This document shows positions 17,187 to 28,667 of a stretch of 64,000 nucleotides of DNA, in pieces (the stretch's first letter is position 1; each line of letters opens with the position of its first letter). A program made the position numbers and the translations under genes. The notes below the pieces were generated by a model. That model did no database searches, had not been told where the DNA came from, and saw only the letters and a program-made list of their open reading frames with translations. The stretch lies in the NCBI RefSeq assembly GCF_030397665.1, contig NZ_JAPUBT010000001.1:1382781-1446780 (forward strand). Reading direction: 5' to 3'. Source of the stretch: Janthinobacterium sp. SUN073. GTDB lineage: Bacteria; Pseudomonadota; Gammaproteobacteria; Burkholderiales; Burkholderiaceae_D.

Positions 17187-18413
17187 TCAGTCCGGCAAGC
17201 TTACCACCGGCGCGCGCCAGACACCGCCATGCACCACGCCCGCGCACGGGTTCAGGCCCAGCGCATACGCCAGGTCGGCCGGGCGCGCGATGCGCCACAG
17301 GGCGAAATCGGCGCGCTTGCCCACCACCAGGCTGCCCGTTTCATGCTGCAGGCCCAGCGCGCGCGCCGCATGGAGCGTGCAGCCGGCCAGCGCTTCCTGC
17401 GGCGTCAGGCGCCACAAGGTGCAGGCCATGTTCATCGCCAGCAGCAAGGACGTCATGGGCGACGTACCCGGATTGCAATCGGTGGACACGGCCATCGGCA
17501 CGCCAGCCGCGCGCAAGGCCGCGACAGGTGGCGGCTGCGTCTCGCGCAAAAAGTAATACGCGCCCGGCAGCAGCACGGCCACCGTGCCGTGGCGCGCCAT
17601 CGCGGCGACGCCCTCGTCCGACAAGAACTCCAGATGGTCGGCCGACAGGCCGCCATGGCGCGCCACCAGCGCCGCACCACCCAGATCCGACAGCTGCTCC
17701 GCATGCAATTTGACGGGCAAGTCCAGCGCCGTCGCCGCCTCGAACACGCGCTGCGTTTGCGCCGGCGTAAAACCGATGCGCTCGCAAAACGCGTCGACGG
17801 CGTCGACCAGGCCATCGCTGGCCAGCCGGGGCAGCATCTGCGCGCACAGCAGGTCGATATACGCATCGGCCCGGCTCGCATATTCAGGCGGCAGCGCGTG
17901 CGCGCCCAGGAAGGTGGTGCGCACGGACACGGGCAGCTCTTGCCCGATGCGGCGCGCCACGCGCAGCATCTTCGCCTCGCTATCCGCATCCAGGCCATAG
18001 CCGGACTTGATCTCCAGGGTGGTCACACCCTCGGCCAGCAGCGCCAGCACGCGGGGCAGGCTTTGCCGCAGCAACTCGTCGTCGCTGGCCGCGCGCGTGG
18101 CGCGCACGGTGGACATGATACCGCCGCCGGCGCGGCTGATGTCTTCATAGCTGGCGCCATTCAGGCGCGCCTCGAATTCGTCGCTGCGGTTGCCCGCGTG
18201 GACGATATGCGTATGACAGTCGATCAGGCCGGGCGTCAGCCAGCAGCCCTGCCCATCGAGCAGCACCGCGCCGCTGGCCGGCAGCTCGTCGCCGGGACCG
18301 AACCAGGCGATGCGACCATCCTTGACGGCGATGGCCGCGTCCAGCAGCTCGCCATAACCGTGCTCCATGGTGGCCAGGTGGACGTTGTGGATGACCATAT
18401 CCCAGTCTTGCAT
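17187..18413 (-). CDS. hutI: Imidazolonepropionase
   Basis: A 408-residue amidohydrolase that opens 4-imidazolone-5-propionate to N-formimino-L-glutamate, the third step of histidine breakdown. Metal-ligand motif [14 protein letters not shown], catalytic region [10 protein letters not shown], and [10 protein letters not shown] near the C-terminus are diagnostic. The ATG at 18413 has GAGGAAA upstream; the longer open frame to 18569 only runs back over hutD. It lies 13 bp after hutD in the hut operon. Confidence 0.95.
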   Translation of the reverse strand: MQDWDMVIHNVHLATMEHGYGELLDAAIAVKDGRIAWFGPGDELPASGAVLLDGQGCWLTPGLIDCHTHIVHAGNRSDEFEARLNGASYEDISRAGGGIMSTVRATRAASDDELLRQSLPRVLALLAEGVTTLEIKSGYGLDADSEAKMLRVARRIGQELPVSVRTTFLGAHALPPEYASRADAYIDLLCAQMLPRLASDGLVDAVDAFCERIGFTPAQTQRVFEAATALDLPVKLHAEQLSDLGGAALVARHGGLSADHLEFLSDEGVAAMARHGTVAVLLPGAYYFLRETQPPPVAALRAAGVPMAVSTDCNPGTSPMTSLLLAMNMACTLWRLTPQEALAGCTLHAARALGLQHETGSLVVGKRADFALWRIARPADLAYALGLNPCAGVVHGGVWRAPVVSLPD

Positions 18414-18426
18414 GGTGTTTTCCTCG

Positions 18427-19002
18427 TTAGATGAACAGGTCGACGCGGAACACGGCCGTGCGCTGCAGAGCTTCCAGCCGCCATTCCTGCGCATCGTCGG
18501 CGTCCAGCAGCAAGGCGTCGTAGCGGGCCAGCGCGAATTGCTGCTCGCCACCGCGCGCCAGCACGGCACCTTCGCCGGCGACGAACAGCAGGGTCGCCGC
18601 GCTGCGCCGCGCCAGCCTGCCCGGCGCCGTGATTTTTTCCAGCTGGTGGCGGCAGCGGTCGCGCCGCGTCATCACATTGAAATCCGTCGTCGGTCCCTTG
18701 ACCTGCGCCTCCACGGCGGCCTCGCCGGGAAACCACAGCATCGGTTGCGCCGCGCTCAAGGTCACCTTGCGCGCGCCCTCAAACGTCAGCTGCACGCTGT
18801 CGCCATCGACCAGCATCAGGCTGCGGTCGATGCCGGGAAAACTGGAAAACGGCCCGCTGGCCGTGATCGTCGCCAGGCTGATACGCCAGTCGAATTCCAT
18901 CAAGCTGGCGCCGGGCGGAGCAATGGCGATTTCCATCGTGCTGCCGCCGCCGTTTTTCCACGGCGCGGCGCGCAGGCATTCCTGCGGGATGAAGGTCGCC
19001 AT
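18427..19002 (-). CDS. hutD: HutD/Ves-family cupin protein
   Basis: A 191-residue bicupin. Family markers are [15 protein letters not shown] at the N-terminus, [10 protein letters not shown] and [16 protein letters not shown]. HutD is conserved in proteobacterial hut operons. In Pseudomonas fluorescens it is thought to limit pathway flux, probably by binding an intermediate, with no enzyme activity shown. The ATG shares one base with the hutF stop (TGATG), so translation is coupled. Confidence 0.92.
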   Translation of the reverse strand: MATFIPQECLRAAPWKNGGGSTMEIAIAPPGASLMEFDWRISLATITASGPFSSFPGIDRSLMLVDGDSVQLTFEGARKVTLSAAQPMLWFPGEAAVEAQVKGPTTDFNVMTRRDRCRHQLEKITAPGRLARRSAATLLFVAGEGAVLARGGEQQFALARYDALLLDADDAQEWRLEALQRTAVFRVDLFI

Positions 19003-20390
19003 CAGAGCGCCCTCAGTTGCGCGAGCGTGCGCTTGTAGGCACTGGCGATGGCATCCTGCGCCACGTGGCGCCCGCCGCGCACCTGCCATTGGCCGCCGCA
19101 TAGCACGTCGCGCACCAGGTTATCGTTGCCGCAGAAAAGTACGCTGCCCAGCACATTTTCGATGGCCACGCCGCACAGGTTCACATGCGCGTCGTCGAGC
19201 ACCAGCAGGTCGGCGCGGCAGCCGGGCGCCAGCGCGCCCAGCTTGCGCCCGGACGCCTGCGCGCCGCCGCGCAAGGCCGCCTGCCACAGATAGTCACCCA
19301 CATGGCGCTGGTCCGGCGTGGCGGCGACATTGCGCTGCTGGCGCTGCAAGCGCTGGCCATATTCGAGCCAGCGCAATTCCTCGACGGGCGATTGCGATAC
19401 ATGGCTGTCGCTGCCGACCCCGAAACGCCCGCCGGCGGCGATGAATTCGGCCAGCGGGAACAGGCCGTCGCCCAGGTTCGCTTCCGTCGTCGGGCACAGG
19501 CCCGCCACGGCGCCGCTGGCGGCCATCAGCGCCACCTCGTCGGGCTGCACATGCGTGGCATGCACGAGGCACCAGCGCGCGTCGACGTCGACCTGCTCGT
19601 ACAAATACTGCACCGGGCGCCGGCCGCTGTAGTCCAGGCACTGGCGCACCTCGCCCTGCTGCTCGGCGATGTGGATGTGGATGGGGCGCCCTGCCGGCAG
19701 CGCGTGCGTCACTGCGCGGATCTGCGCCACGCCGGCGGCGCGCAGCGAGTGAGGCGCAAAGCCCACTTCCACCTGCCCGCCGCGCTGCGGCGCCAGCGCC
19801 TCGATAATGGACAACACGTCGTCCGCATCGGTGCGGAAGCGCGCCTGCTCCGGCTTGAGCGGCTGCTCGCCAAAACCCGCATGGCTGTACAGCACGGGCA
19901 GCATGGTCAGGCCGATGCCGCTGATGCGCGCCGCCGCCAGCACCCTTTCCGCCGTTTCCGCGGGACGCGCATACAGCGCGCCGGCCATATCGCGCTGCAG
20001 ATAATGGAATTCGCACACGGCCGTGTAGCCATGGCGCAGGCATTCCGCGAACAGCTGCGCGGCGATACTCTCCATCTGCTCCGGCGTGATGTGGCGCGCA
20101 AAGCGATACATCAGGTCGCGCCAGGTCCAGAAACTATCCGCTACATGATTAACCTCGTCCCCGGCGACTTCCGTCATGCCCCCCAGCGCGCGCTGGAAGG
20201 CATGCGAATGCAGGTTGACCATGCCGGGCAAGACATACTCGGCCACTTCCACGCCGGCAGGCAGCGCGGCATTGTCCGTCACCGCCGTCAAATCACCGGC
20301 CGCATCCCACTCCAGTAGCACGTCGCGGCGCCAGCCCTGCGGCAGCAGCGCGTGGCGTGCGAACAGACAGCCGCTCAACGCGCCACCCAT
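19002..20390 (-). CDS. hutF: Formimidoylglutamate deiminase
   Basis: A 462-residue amidohydrolase that converts N-formimino-L-glutamate to N-formyl-L-glutamate and ammonia. The metal site is in VNLHSHAFQRALGGM; further markers are HIHIAEQQGEV and GVGSDSHVSQSPVEELR. With HutG it marks the five-step hut pathway, in which formate rather than formamide is released. The start overlaps the end of hutG by 16 bases and the stop overlaps the hutD start. Confidence 0.95.
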   Translation of the reverse strand: MGGALSGCLFARHALLPQGWRRDVLLEWDAAGDLTAVTDNAALPAGVEVAEYVLPGMVNLHSHAFQRALGGMTEVAGDEVNHVADSFWTWRDLMYRFARHITPEQMESIAAQLFAECLRHGYTAVCEFHYLQRDMAGALYARPAETAERVLAAARISGIGLTMLPVLYSHAGFGEQPLKPEQARFRTDADDVLSIIEALAPQRGGQVEVGFAPHSLRAAGVAQIRAVTHALPAGRPIHIHIAEQQGEVRQCLDYSGRRPVQYLYEQVDVDARWCLVHATHVQPDEVALMAASGAVAGLCPTTEANLGDGLFPLAEFIAAGGRFGVGSDSHVSQSPVEELRWLEYGQRLQRQQRNVAATPDQRHVGDYLWQAALRGGAQASGRKLGALAPGCRADLLVLDDAHVNLCGVAIENVLGSVLFCGNDNLVRDVLCGGQWQVRGGRHVAQDAIASAYKRTLAQLRAL

Positions 20391-21163
20391 GCCACGGCCG
20401 CTTCCATCATCCGGCGCAGCAGCGGCTGCACCCGCGCAGCCAGGTCGGGCCGGTAGCCGAACGGCGCCGCTTCATCCATGTACACGCACTGGCACATCTC
20501 CAGCTGGATCGCATGCACGCGCTTGTCCGGCTGGCCGTAATGGCGCGTGATATGGCCCCCCTTGAAGCGGCCATTCAGCGCCACGGTAAATGCATCCTGC
20601 GCGCGCGCGATATCGACCACGGCGGACGTCAGGCCGCTGTCGCAGCTGGCGCCATCGGCCGTGCCGAAGTTCAGGTCGGGCAGCTTCCCCTCAAAAAAAC
20701 GCGGCACGTGCGAGGCGATGGAATGGGCATCCCACAGCACCACGGCGCCATGCACACGCAGCAGGCGGTCCAGTTCCCCGCGCAGCTGCGCATGATACGG
20801 CGCCCAGTAGCGCTGCAGACGGCGCTGCACATCAGCCGCATCGGGCTCCTTGCCGGCCAGGTACAGCGGCTCACGGTAGAAGGTATCGTTGGGCAGCAAG
20901 CCCGTCGTATCCTGGCCCGGATACAGATTCGTGTCTTCCTGCGGCCGGTTCAAGTCGATGGTGTAGCGCGACCAGCGCGCCGACAGCACGGAAGCGTCCA
21001 TCTCCCGCAAAAAACCATACAGCTCGCGCAGATGCCAGTCCGTATCGGCCTTGATCAAGGCCTGCGGCGTCATGCGCGCGGCGATATCGTCCGGTATGTC
21101 GGTGCCCACGTGGGGCATCGACACCAGCAGCGGGATGCTGCCTTCGTTGAAGCGGAAATCCAT
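20375..21163 (-). CDS. hutG: N-formylglutamate deformylase
   Basis: A 262-residue zinc hydrolase that releases formate from N-formylglutamate, the last hut step, giving glutamate. Family features: LLVSMPHVGTDIP at the N-terminus, DWHLRELY, LLPNDTFYREPLY, VVLWDAHSIASHVPRFF and HAIQLEMCQ. AAGGAG precedes the ATG at 21163; an upstream in-frame ATG would overlap the hutH end without a ribosome site. Adjacent to hutF, as expected for the deiminase/deformylase route. Confidence 0.95.
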   Translation of the reverse strand: MDFRFNEGSIPLLVSMPHVGTDIPDDIAARMTPQALIKADTDWHLRELYGFLREMDASVLSARWSRYTIDLNRPQEDTNLYPGQDTTGLLPNDTFYREPLYLAGKEPDAADVQRRLQRYWAPYHAQLRGELDRLLRVHGAVVLWDAHSIASHVPRFFEGKLPDLNFGTADGASCDSGLTSAVVDIARAQDAFTVALNGRFKGGHITRHYGQPDKRVHAIQLEMCQCVYMDEAAPFGYRPDLAARVQPLLRRMMEAAVAWVAR

Positions 21164-21183
21164 GCTTGTCTCCTTGCGCCCGC

Positions 21184-22755
21184 TCAGGCGTACAGCGGGG
21201 CGAACAAATTCTTGCACGTGCTGCTCAACTCGCCATGCAGCACCATCTGCTTGGCCGCTTCGATATCGGGCGCGAAGAAGCGGTCGGCATCGAAGAACGG
21301 TACTTTCTGGCGCAACTGGTGATGCACGTGTTCCAAGTGCGGCGAGGTTTTCAGCGGACGGTGGAAATCGATGCCCTGCGCAGCGGCCAGCAGCTCGATG
21401 CCGACGATGACGGCCGTGTTGTGCGCCATGTCGTCCAGGCGGCGCCCCGCGAACGTGGCCATGCTGACGTGGTCTTCCTGGTTGGCGGACGTGGGCAGGC
21501 TGTCGACGCTGGCCGGATGGGCGAGCGACTTGTTTTCCGACGCCAGCGCGGCGGCCGTCACGTGGGCGATCATGAAACCGGAATTGACGCCCGGATCGCG
21601 CACGAGAAACGGCGGCAGGCCGGACAGCGTGGCGTCGATCAGCAGCGCGATGCGGCGCTCGGCCAGCGCGCCGATTTCAGAAATCGCCAGCGCCAGGGTG
21701 TCGGCCGCAAAGGCGACAGGTTCGGCGTGGAAGTTCCCGCCCGAGACGATTTCCGCCTGTCCGCCGGGACCATCCTGGAAGATCAGCGGATTGTCCGTGA
21801 CGGCATTGGCTTCGATCAGCAGGGTGCGGCCCACATTGCCGATCAAATCGAGGCAAGCGCCCATGACTTGCGGCTGGCAGCGCAGGCTGTACGGGTCTTG
21901 CACGCGCTCGTCGCCTTCCAGGTGCGAGGCGCGGATAGCGCTGTTGGCCACCAGCTGGCGGTACATCTGCGCGGCCAGGATCTGCCCCGGCTGGCCGCGC
22001 ACGGCGTGCACGCGCGCGTCGAACGGCGCATCGCTGCCCTTGGCCGCGTCGAGCGACAGCGCGCCCGTGACCATGGCCGCTTCCAGCAGGCGCTCGGCCA
22101 TGAACAGGCCATGCAGCGTCAGCGCGTTCGACACTTGCGTGCCGTTGATCAGCGCCAGGCCCTCTTTTGCCGCCAGCACGACCGGCGCGATGCCCGCCTG
22201 CGCCAACGCCTCGGGGGCCGGCATCAATTCGCCGTTGACGCGCACGTCGCCCACGCCCAGCATGGCCAGGCTCATGTGCGACAGGGGCGCCAGGTCGCCC
22301 GAGGCGCCGACGGAACCCTTGGCGGGAATGGCCGGCATGATGCCCGCGTTGTACAGGGCGATCAGGGTGTCGACGATCAGCGGGCGCACGCCGGAATAGC
22401 CGCGCGCCAGGCTGCCGATCTTCATCAGCATGATCAGGCGTACGACGGCGTCCGACAGCAGTTCGCCCGTGCCGACGGAATGCGACAGGATCAGGTTGCG
22501 CTGCAATTGCTCCAGCTTTTCATCGGGGATGCGCGTCTTGGCGAGCAGGCCGAAGCCCGTATTGATGCCGTAGGCCGCATCGCCCTTGGCGACGATGGCT
22601 TGCACGGCGGCGGCCGACGCCTCGATGACGGGATAGGCCTCGGCGGAGAGGATCAGTTTCACGGGTGCGGCCCAGACGGCGCGCAGGTCGGCCAGGGTCA
22701 TCGCGCCCGGTTTCAGGGTCCAACTTTTGGCATGCTGTGTCATAGTCATTCGCAT
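21184..22755 (-). CDS. hutH: Histidine ammonia-lyase
   Basis: A 523-residue enzyme that converts L-histidine to urocanate and ammonia. The Ala-Ser-Gly that cyclises to the MIO prosthetic group is residues 151-153 (in [11 protein letters not shown]). GINTGFG and the C-terminal QEDHVSMA segment are family hallmarks. Three in-frame ATGs (22755, 22749, 22743) compete and none has a clear Shine-Dalgarno; the longest is given. It follows hutU by only a few bases. Confidence 0.96.
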   Translation of the reverse strand: MRMTMTQHAKSWTLKPGAMTLADLRAVWAAPVKLILSAEAYPVIEASAAAVQAIVAKGDAAYGINTGFGLLAKTRIPDEKLEQLQRNLILSHSVGTGELLSDAVVRLIMLMKIGSLARGYSGVRPLIVDTLIALYNAGIMPAIPAKGSVGASGDLAPLSHMSLAMLGVGDVRVNGELMPAPEALAQAGIAPVVLAAKEGLALINGTQVSNALTLHGLFMAERLLEAAMVTGALSLDAAKGSDAPFDARVHAVRGQPGQILAAQMYRQLVANSAIRASHLEGDERVQDPYSLRCQPQVMGACLDLIGNVGRTLLIEANAVTDNPLIFQDGPGGQAEIVSGGNFHAEPVAFAADTLALAISEIGALAERRIALLIDATLSGLPPFLVRDPGVNSGFMIAHVTAAALASENKSLAHPASVDSLPTSANQEDHVSMATFAGRRLDDMAHNTAVIVGIELLAAAQGIDFHRPLKTSPHLEHVHHQLRQKVPFFDADRFFAPDIEAAKQMVLHGELSSTCKNLFAPLYA

Positions 22756-22762
22756 CTAGGTC

Positions 22763-24466
<1,704 letters not shown>

Positions 24467-24531
24467 GCTGTCTCCTCGTAGGGTGCGAGCGGGCGTACCT
24501 GGCCCGATACCTGGCCCGCTCTGGTACTCCC

Positions 24532-24560
24532 AGCATAGGTTGTCTATACAACCAAGTCAA
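24532..24560 (-). promoter_or_regulatory. hut promoter with HutC operator in the spacer
   Basis: On the minus strand TTGACT (24560-24555) and TATGCT (24537-24532) are separated by exactly 17 bp, a near-consensus sigma-70 promoter. The whole spacer is filled by a 16-bp palindrome (24538-24553, arms GGTTGT and ACAACC), read on this strand as GGTTGTATAGACAACC. This matches known HutC/GntR sites of the form CTTGTATAGACAAG. A repressor bound here would block RNA polymerase directly; urocanate is the usual inducer. Confidence 0.85.
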
Positions 24561-24584
24561 CAGGTTTTTGTTGGCGTCAATTCC

Positions 24585-26258
24585 TTATTTTTTCTCGAAC
24601 ACACGCTTGCCCGCCACCCACGTCTGCAGCACCTGCGTCTTGCCGATGGCCTTTGGTTCCACCTTGAACAGGTCCTGGTCGACGACGATGAAGTCCGCCC
24701 ATTTTCCCGCTTCCAGCGTGCCGATGACCTTTTCCTGGTGCGCCGCCCAGGCCGCGTCCAGGGTGAAGCAGCGCAGCGCTTGCGTCACCGTCATGGCTTG
24801 CTGCGGATACCAGCCACCGGCCGGGAAACCGTCGCTGTTTTGCCGCGTGACGGCCGCGTGGATGCCTTCGAACGGATTCGGCGACTCGATGGGGAAGTCC
24901 GAGCCGCAGGCGATGCGCGAACCTTGCGCAAGGAAGGTGCGCCACGCATACGCACCCTTGATGCGCTCGTGGCCCACGCGCTGCTCCGCCATGTTCTGGT
25001 CGGACGTGGCGTGCGTCGGCTGCATCGACGGCACGATGCCCAAGGTCTTGAAACGGGGGATGTCGGATAATTGCACCACCTGCGCGTGCTCCATGCGGTG
25101 GCGCAGGCCCACGCTGCGGTATTGCGCGGTCAAGGCTGCATAGCCGTCGAGGATTTGATGGTTGCCCGCGTCGCCGATGGCGTGCACGTTCACCTGGTAG
25201 CCGGCGCGCATGGCTTTTTCCATCTTCGCGCGCATGGCAGCGTCCGGGTAGAACAGCAGGCCGCGGGTAGAAGGATCGTCGCTGTACGGCGCCAGCAGGG
25301 CCGCGCCGCGGCTGTCCAGGGCGCCGTCGGACAGCAGTTTCACGGCGCGCAAGGCGTACATGTCGCGCGCATAGCTATTGACAGGGCCATTTTTCGACAG
25401 CGCGTCGAAGTCTTCCGTGGTGTCTGCAATCATGCCGTACACGCGCACCGTCAGCTTGCCGTGGTCCGCATAGTCGCGGAACAATCGGTCCTGCATCTGG
25501 CCGATGCCCGCATCGTGCACGCTGGTCAGGCCCACTTGCGACAGCTGCGCCAGCGCGCCATCGAGGGCGGCGCGGTTTTCCACGTCGCCGGGCTTGGGCA
25601 GCACGGCGTCCATCAAGTCCATTGCGCTGTCGACCAGCACACCGGTGGCATTGCCGTCCGCATCGCGTTCGATCTTGCCGCCCGCCGGATCTGGCGTGGC
25701 GCGCGTGATGCCGGCCAGCGCCAGCGCGCGGCTGTTGGCCCAGCCCGCGTGGCCATCGACCCGACGCAACCACACGGGCCGCGCGCTTTCCGCCGCATCG
25801 AGTTCTGTGGCCGTGGGAAAGCGCCCCAGCTTCCAGATTTCCTGGTTCCAGCCATTGCCGATGATCCAGCTGCGCTCGGGGTGCGCGCGCGCGAAGTCGC
25901 CCACGGCCTGCACGGCCGCCGGCAGCGAGGACGAACCGTACAACATCACGCCGCTGGCGATCGTCCCCAGGCCGAACACGTGGCCATGCGCGTCGATCAG
26001 GCCCGGCAACACGGTTTTTCCCTGCACGTCGACGTGGGTAGCGCCCTTGGCCGCCTTGCGTTTCACCTGCGCGGCGCTGCCGACGGCGAGCAGCTTGCCA
26101 GCGTCGTCAAAGGCCAGCGCCGTGAAGCGCAGCACCTTGCCGGCAGCATTGAGGGTGTAGCCGTTGGCATTGTCGATGACGGTATCGGCATGCGCGTGGG
26201 CGAAAGTGCCCAGGCAGGCGAGAACGAGCAGGGTGCGGGGCAAGTGCAGGGTCGGCAT
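24585..26258 (-). CDS. Secreted YtcJ-like amidohydrolase
   Basis: A 557-residue metal-dependent hydrolase of the amidohydrolase 3/YtcJ family with an N-terminal signal peptide (LLVLACLGTFAHAHA). The metal site is LPGLIDAHGHVFGLG; NVHAIGDAGNHQILDG and GSDFPIESPNPFEGIHAAV are further family motifs. The ATG at 26258 is used because the GGAG runs directly into an ATG six bases upstream, leaving that one no spacing. It ends just upstream of the hut promoter but is a separate gene. Substrate unknown; relatives act on formamides or cyclic amides. Confidence 0.85.
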   Translation of the reverse strand: MPTLHLPRTLLVLACLGTFAHAHADTVIDNANGYTLNAAGKVLRFTALAFDDAGKLLAVGSAAQVKRKAAKGATHVDVQGKTVLPGLIDAHGHVFGLGTIASGVMLYGSSSLPAAVQAVGDFARAHPERSWIIGNGWNQEIWKLGRFPTATELDAAESARPVWLRRVDGHAGWANSRALALAGITRATPDPAGGKIERDADGNATGVLVDSAMDLMDAVLPKPGDVENRAALDGALAQLSQVGLTSVHDAGIGQMQDRLFRDYADHGKLTVRVYGMIADTTEDFDALSKNGPVNSYARDMYALRAVKLLSDGALDSRGAALLAPYSDDPSTRGLLFYPDAAMRAKMEKAMRAGYQVNVHAIGDAGNHQILDGYAALTAQYRSVGLRHRMEHAQVVQLSDIPRFKTLGIVPSMQPTHATSDQNMAEQRVGHERIKGAYAWRTFLAQGSRIACGSDFPIESPNPFEGIHAAVTRQNSDGFPAGGWYPQQAMTVTQALRCFTLDAAWAAHQEKVIGTLEAGKWADFIVVDQDLFKVEPKAIGKTQVLQTWVAGKRVFEKK

Positions 26259-26324
26259 TTCCATCTCCAGGTCTTTTAGGCGTTAGCAAAAAGACGAGTG
26301 TATAGAAATTGGCAAAATGGTCAA

Positions 26325-26939
26325 TCAGGCAGCGGAAGGTGGTCGTACCATCAGCCAGTAGTCGCTGCCCGTGAGGGCTTGCGCGTAACGCCCCGCCACC
26401 ACGAAGCCCAGGCGGGCATAGAACTGCAGGCTGCGCTCGTTGTAGGTCTCCAGGAAGCACGCGGCACGCGCCGCATCGACGGCCGCCAGTCCCGGCGCCA
26501 GCACGGACGCGCCCAGCCCCTGCCCTTGCGCGGCGGGAGCGATGCCGGCGATCGACAAATACCACGCGTCTTGCAGACCATGCGGCGCCAGCGCGTGCTC
26601 CATGTTCGCGACGATGGCAGAGAAGTACGCAAAAACCTGAGGCCCCAGCAGCGTGCGCAAGCCTTGCTCGCGCTGCGCATACGCGGCCTGGCGCAGGGCC
26701 GCCGGCGTATCCGTGGTCCAGATGGCGGCGCCATGGCCCGCCGCATCGGCCAGGTCGACGCGCCCCGCCTGCTCGCCCTCGGCCAGCGCCAGCGCGAAGT
26801 ACGCCTCCAGCATGGCCAGCCGCGCCGCTTCGTCCTCGCCGCATGCCACCGTGACGGTGCGGTAGAACGGATCGCCGGCCAGGGCGGCGGCCAGGCTGCG
26901 GGCGATGCGGGGAAATGCGATGTTGGATGGGCTGGACAT
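26325..26939 (-). CDS. GNAT-family N-acetyltransferase
   Basis: A 204-residue acetyltransferase. The acetyl-CoA loop is PAAQGQGLGASVLAPG and the C-terminal strand-helix is FLETYNERSLQFYARLGFVVAG. It resembles the GNAT subgroup found beside catabolic genes, but no substrate can be assigned. It is probably a single gene; the amidohydrolase starts 67 bp downstream on the same strand. Confidence 0.82.
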   Translation of the reverse strand: MSSPSNIAFPRIARSLAAALAGDPFYRTVTVACGEDEAARLAMLEAYFALALAEGEQAGRVDLADAAGHGAAIWTTDTPAALRQAAYAQREQGLRTLLGPQVFAYFSAIVANMEHALAPHGLQDAWYLSIAGIAPAAQGQGLGASVLAPGLAAVDAARAACFLETYNERSLQFYARLGFVVAGRYAQALTGSDYWLMVRPPSAA

Positions 26940-27058
26940 GTGTTCTCTTTCTTTGTGTTAAAACGCCCGGCATCTTAGCGCAAGCGCGCAGGCCTTGCGC
27001 CCGGTCAATACCCGCATGGCGGCGCGGGCCTACGCTGGCGTTTTATCGCGGAGTCCCC

Positions 27059-28126
27059 ATGGCCAGGCACCATGTCATCAGCACCACCGCGTGCGACGTG
27101 TTCTTCAAGCTCGTGGCGCACCAGAAGAGCAGCCTGGGCGCGCACTTCGACAGCATGATCGTCACCTTCAGCGCCGACGGCCAGCCCGTACGCGGCGCGG
27201 CCCTGCGCGACGCAAAAAGTGGCTGCGAACTGCACCGCCTGGCCGGCCAGCCCGACGAATGCTGGTGCTGCGGCTATGACGAGCAGCTGGAATTCGTCTC
27301 GCAAAACAAGGTGCCGCTGGCGTACGCCGACTACCGCCTCACCTTGAGCAATGGCGAAACGTGGACGGGGACGACGGATGCAAAGGGGCGCACGGGGCGC
27401 GTGGCCAGCAAGCGGGAGGAACAAATAACAATGGTGGAATTTTTTCCACAAGAAGATAGTCTTCCTTGCTGCTCCGCCGCACCTGCTCCATTGGCGCCGA
27501 CGGCGATCATACTGGAACTACAAGACGTAAAAACGACGGACAAGGATATCGATACATCAGTAAAACAGGTAAAAATCGATAGCATGGCTCGCCCACTCAC
27601 CCAGGGTGAAATAGACATGGCATGGATGATTTTCGAGGATGCCGTCGACTATAGCAAAGTCAAAATTCACAAGAGGCCTTATCTATGGCTGTTCCAACCA
27701 AAAAACACTGCCATGACACCCAATGGGGAAATGTACTTTCATGAGTCGAGATTTCTGGACGATTTTTCTAATACTGATAGGATCCGGCGCCGTTGGTTCA
27801 TTCACGAAATGGTCCATGTTTGGCAGTATCAACTGAGATACCCGGTGGCAATGCGGGGCGCATTCAGAATTGGGTTGGACTATAACTATGAGCTCAGCCA
27901 CACAAAAAGACTAGCTGACTACAACATGGAAGCACAAGGGGATCTACTGGCTGACTACTATGCGTTAAAGTATTTGAAGCATCCTCCAACGATGCAACAG
28001 GAGCAATATGCCAATGACCAAGCACTATACGAAGAAGTACTCAGTGACTTTTTCACAGACAGAAAAAGCGAAAAAAATTTACCTGGCGGCAATGTCGAGC
28101 GTACTCCTCTCGTCGATATCCCTTGA
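27059..28126 (+). CDS. Putative secreted effector with HExxH metallopeptidase domain
   Basis: A 355-residue protein in two parts. Residues 1-~125 have no signal peptide but a beta-rich fold starting VTFSADGQPVRGAAL, with a Cys cluster (CELHR, ECWCCGYDE). Residues ~175-330 form a zincin-like domain: H249-E250-M-V-H253 (HEMVHVWQYQ) and a likely third ligand at E291. The HEMxHVWQ pattern recalls Vgr-related metallopeptidase effectors of type VI systems such as the VgrG2b C-terminus. The DNA encoding the second part is much more AT-rich than the first, as in toxin-tip swaps. GGAG precedes the ATG. Six exported paralogues follow. The effector role is inferred. Confidence 0.6.
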   Translation: MARHHVISTTACDVFFKLVAHQKSSLGAHFDSMIVTFSADGQPVRGAALRDAKSGCELHRLAGQPDECWCCGYDEQLEFVSQNKVPLAYADYRLTLSNGETWTGTTDAKGRTGRVASKREEQITMVEFFPQEDSLPCCSAAPAPLAPTAIILELQDVKTTDKDIDTSVKQVKIDSMARPLTQGEIDMAWMIFEDAVDYSKVKIHKRPYLWLFQPKNTAMTPNGEMYFHESRFLDDFSNTDRIRRRWFIHEMVHVWQYQLRYPVAMRGAFRIGLDYNYELSHTKRLADYNMEAQGDLLADYYALKYLKHPPTMQQEQYANDQALYEEVLSDFFTDRKSEKNLPGGNVERTPLVDIP

Positions 28127-28580
28127 AGTATCCGCAAGATCGCGCATCGCCGACGCAGAAGTAAGTTCGGTTGACGGCGTACCGTGTTTCACAATCTCAC
28201 AGAAGGAAGAAAATCGCAACGGCCAGCCACTCCTGGGAGCACTCAGCATTTCAGACCTGTCAGAAAAGCCCGCCGTTGGTGTATGGAGTTTTTATATGAC
28301 TGGTGGAAAAAAAGTACCGCTCTCGTCAAAAAGCTGCCTTCGGTATGCTGATCTTCCTCAGGGAGCGAACGGCATGCCCGCCCCTGAACTGCAAACAGGA
28401 CGGGTCTACAGCATTTTCCTCAATGGAAGACCAAATGATCCTTCCGACCCCACCTACGGTTACATGGGAAAATTTTGCATAGTAGCCACATCCACTGGTG
28501 AACGAAAAATCATCGCCATTGGCAGCGACACGCCAGCGTGGAGACAGGATAGTTGCCCGGAACATTCGCTCATCAGATAG
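28008..28580 (+). CDS. Exported array protein 1, putative immunity protein
   Basis: First of six tandem paralogues. The mature domain (about 140 residues) carries the shared pattern SRIADAEV, PCFTISQKEENRNGQP, a conserved Cys in KSCLRY, VFLNGRP-like IFLNGRPNDPSDPTYGY, GKFC and a final CPE. It has four conserved cysteines, which suits a disulfide-bonded periplasmic protein. The hydrophobic export segment is near residues 25-43. Start is uncertain: 28008 and 28014 share an AGGAG that lies inside the effector gene, while 28092 has no good site. If 28008 is right, it overlaps the effector by 119 bases. Immunity is inferred from position and export. Confidence 0.6.
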   Translation: MPMTKHYTKKYSVTFSQTEKAKKIYLAAMSSVLLSSISLEVSARSRIADAEVSSVDGVPCFTISQKEENRNGQPLLGALSISDLSEKPAVGVWSFYMTGGKKVPLSSKSCLRYADLPQGANGMPAPELQTGRVYSIFLNGRPNDPSDPTYGYMGKFCIVATSTGERKIIAIGSDTPAWRQDSCPEHSLIR

Positions 28581-28667
28581 TGCGAGGCTCGCCATGCCAT
28601 ATCGTCACACGCCTCTATTCCTGCTTGCCACCCTGATGGCTATCGATGCCTCGGCATGGTCGCGCAT
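28566..28667 (+). repeat. 102-bp direct repeat, copy A
   Basis: About 95% identical (five mismatches counted by eye) to 30464-30565. It covers the end of one array gene, the gap, and the start codon and signal peptide of the next. The two copies carry different mature domains downstream, which points to recombination between array members. Confidence 0.85.
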
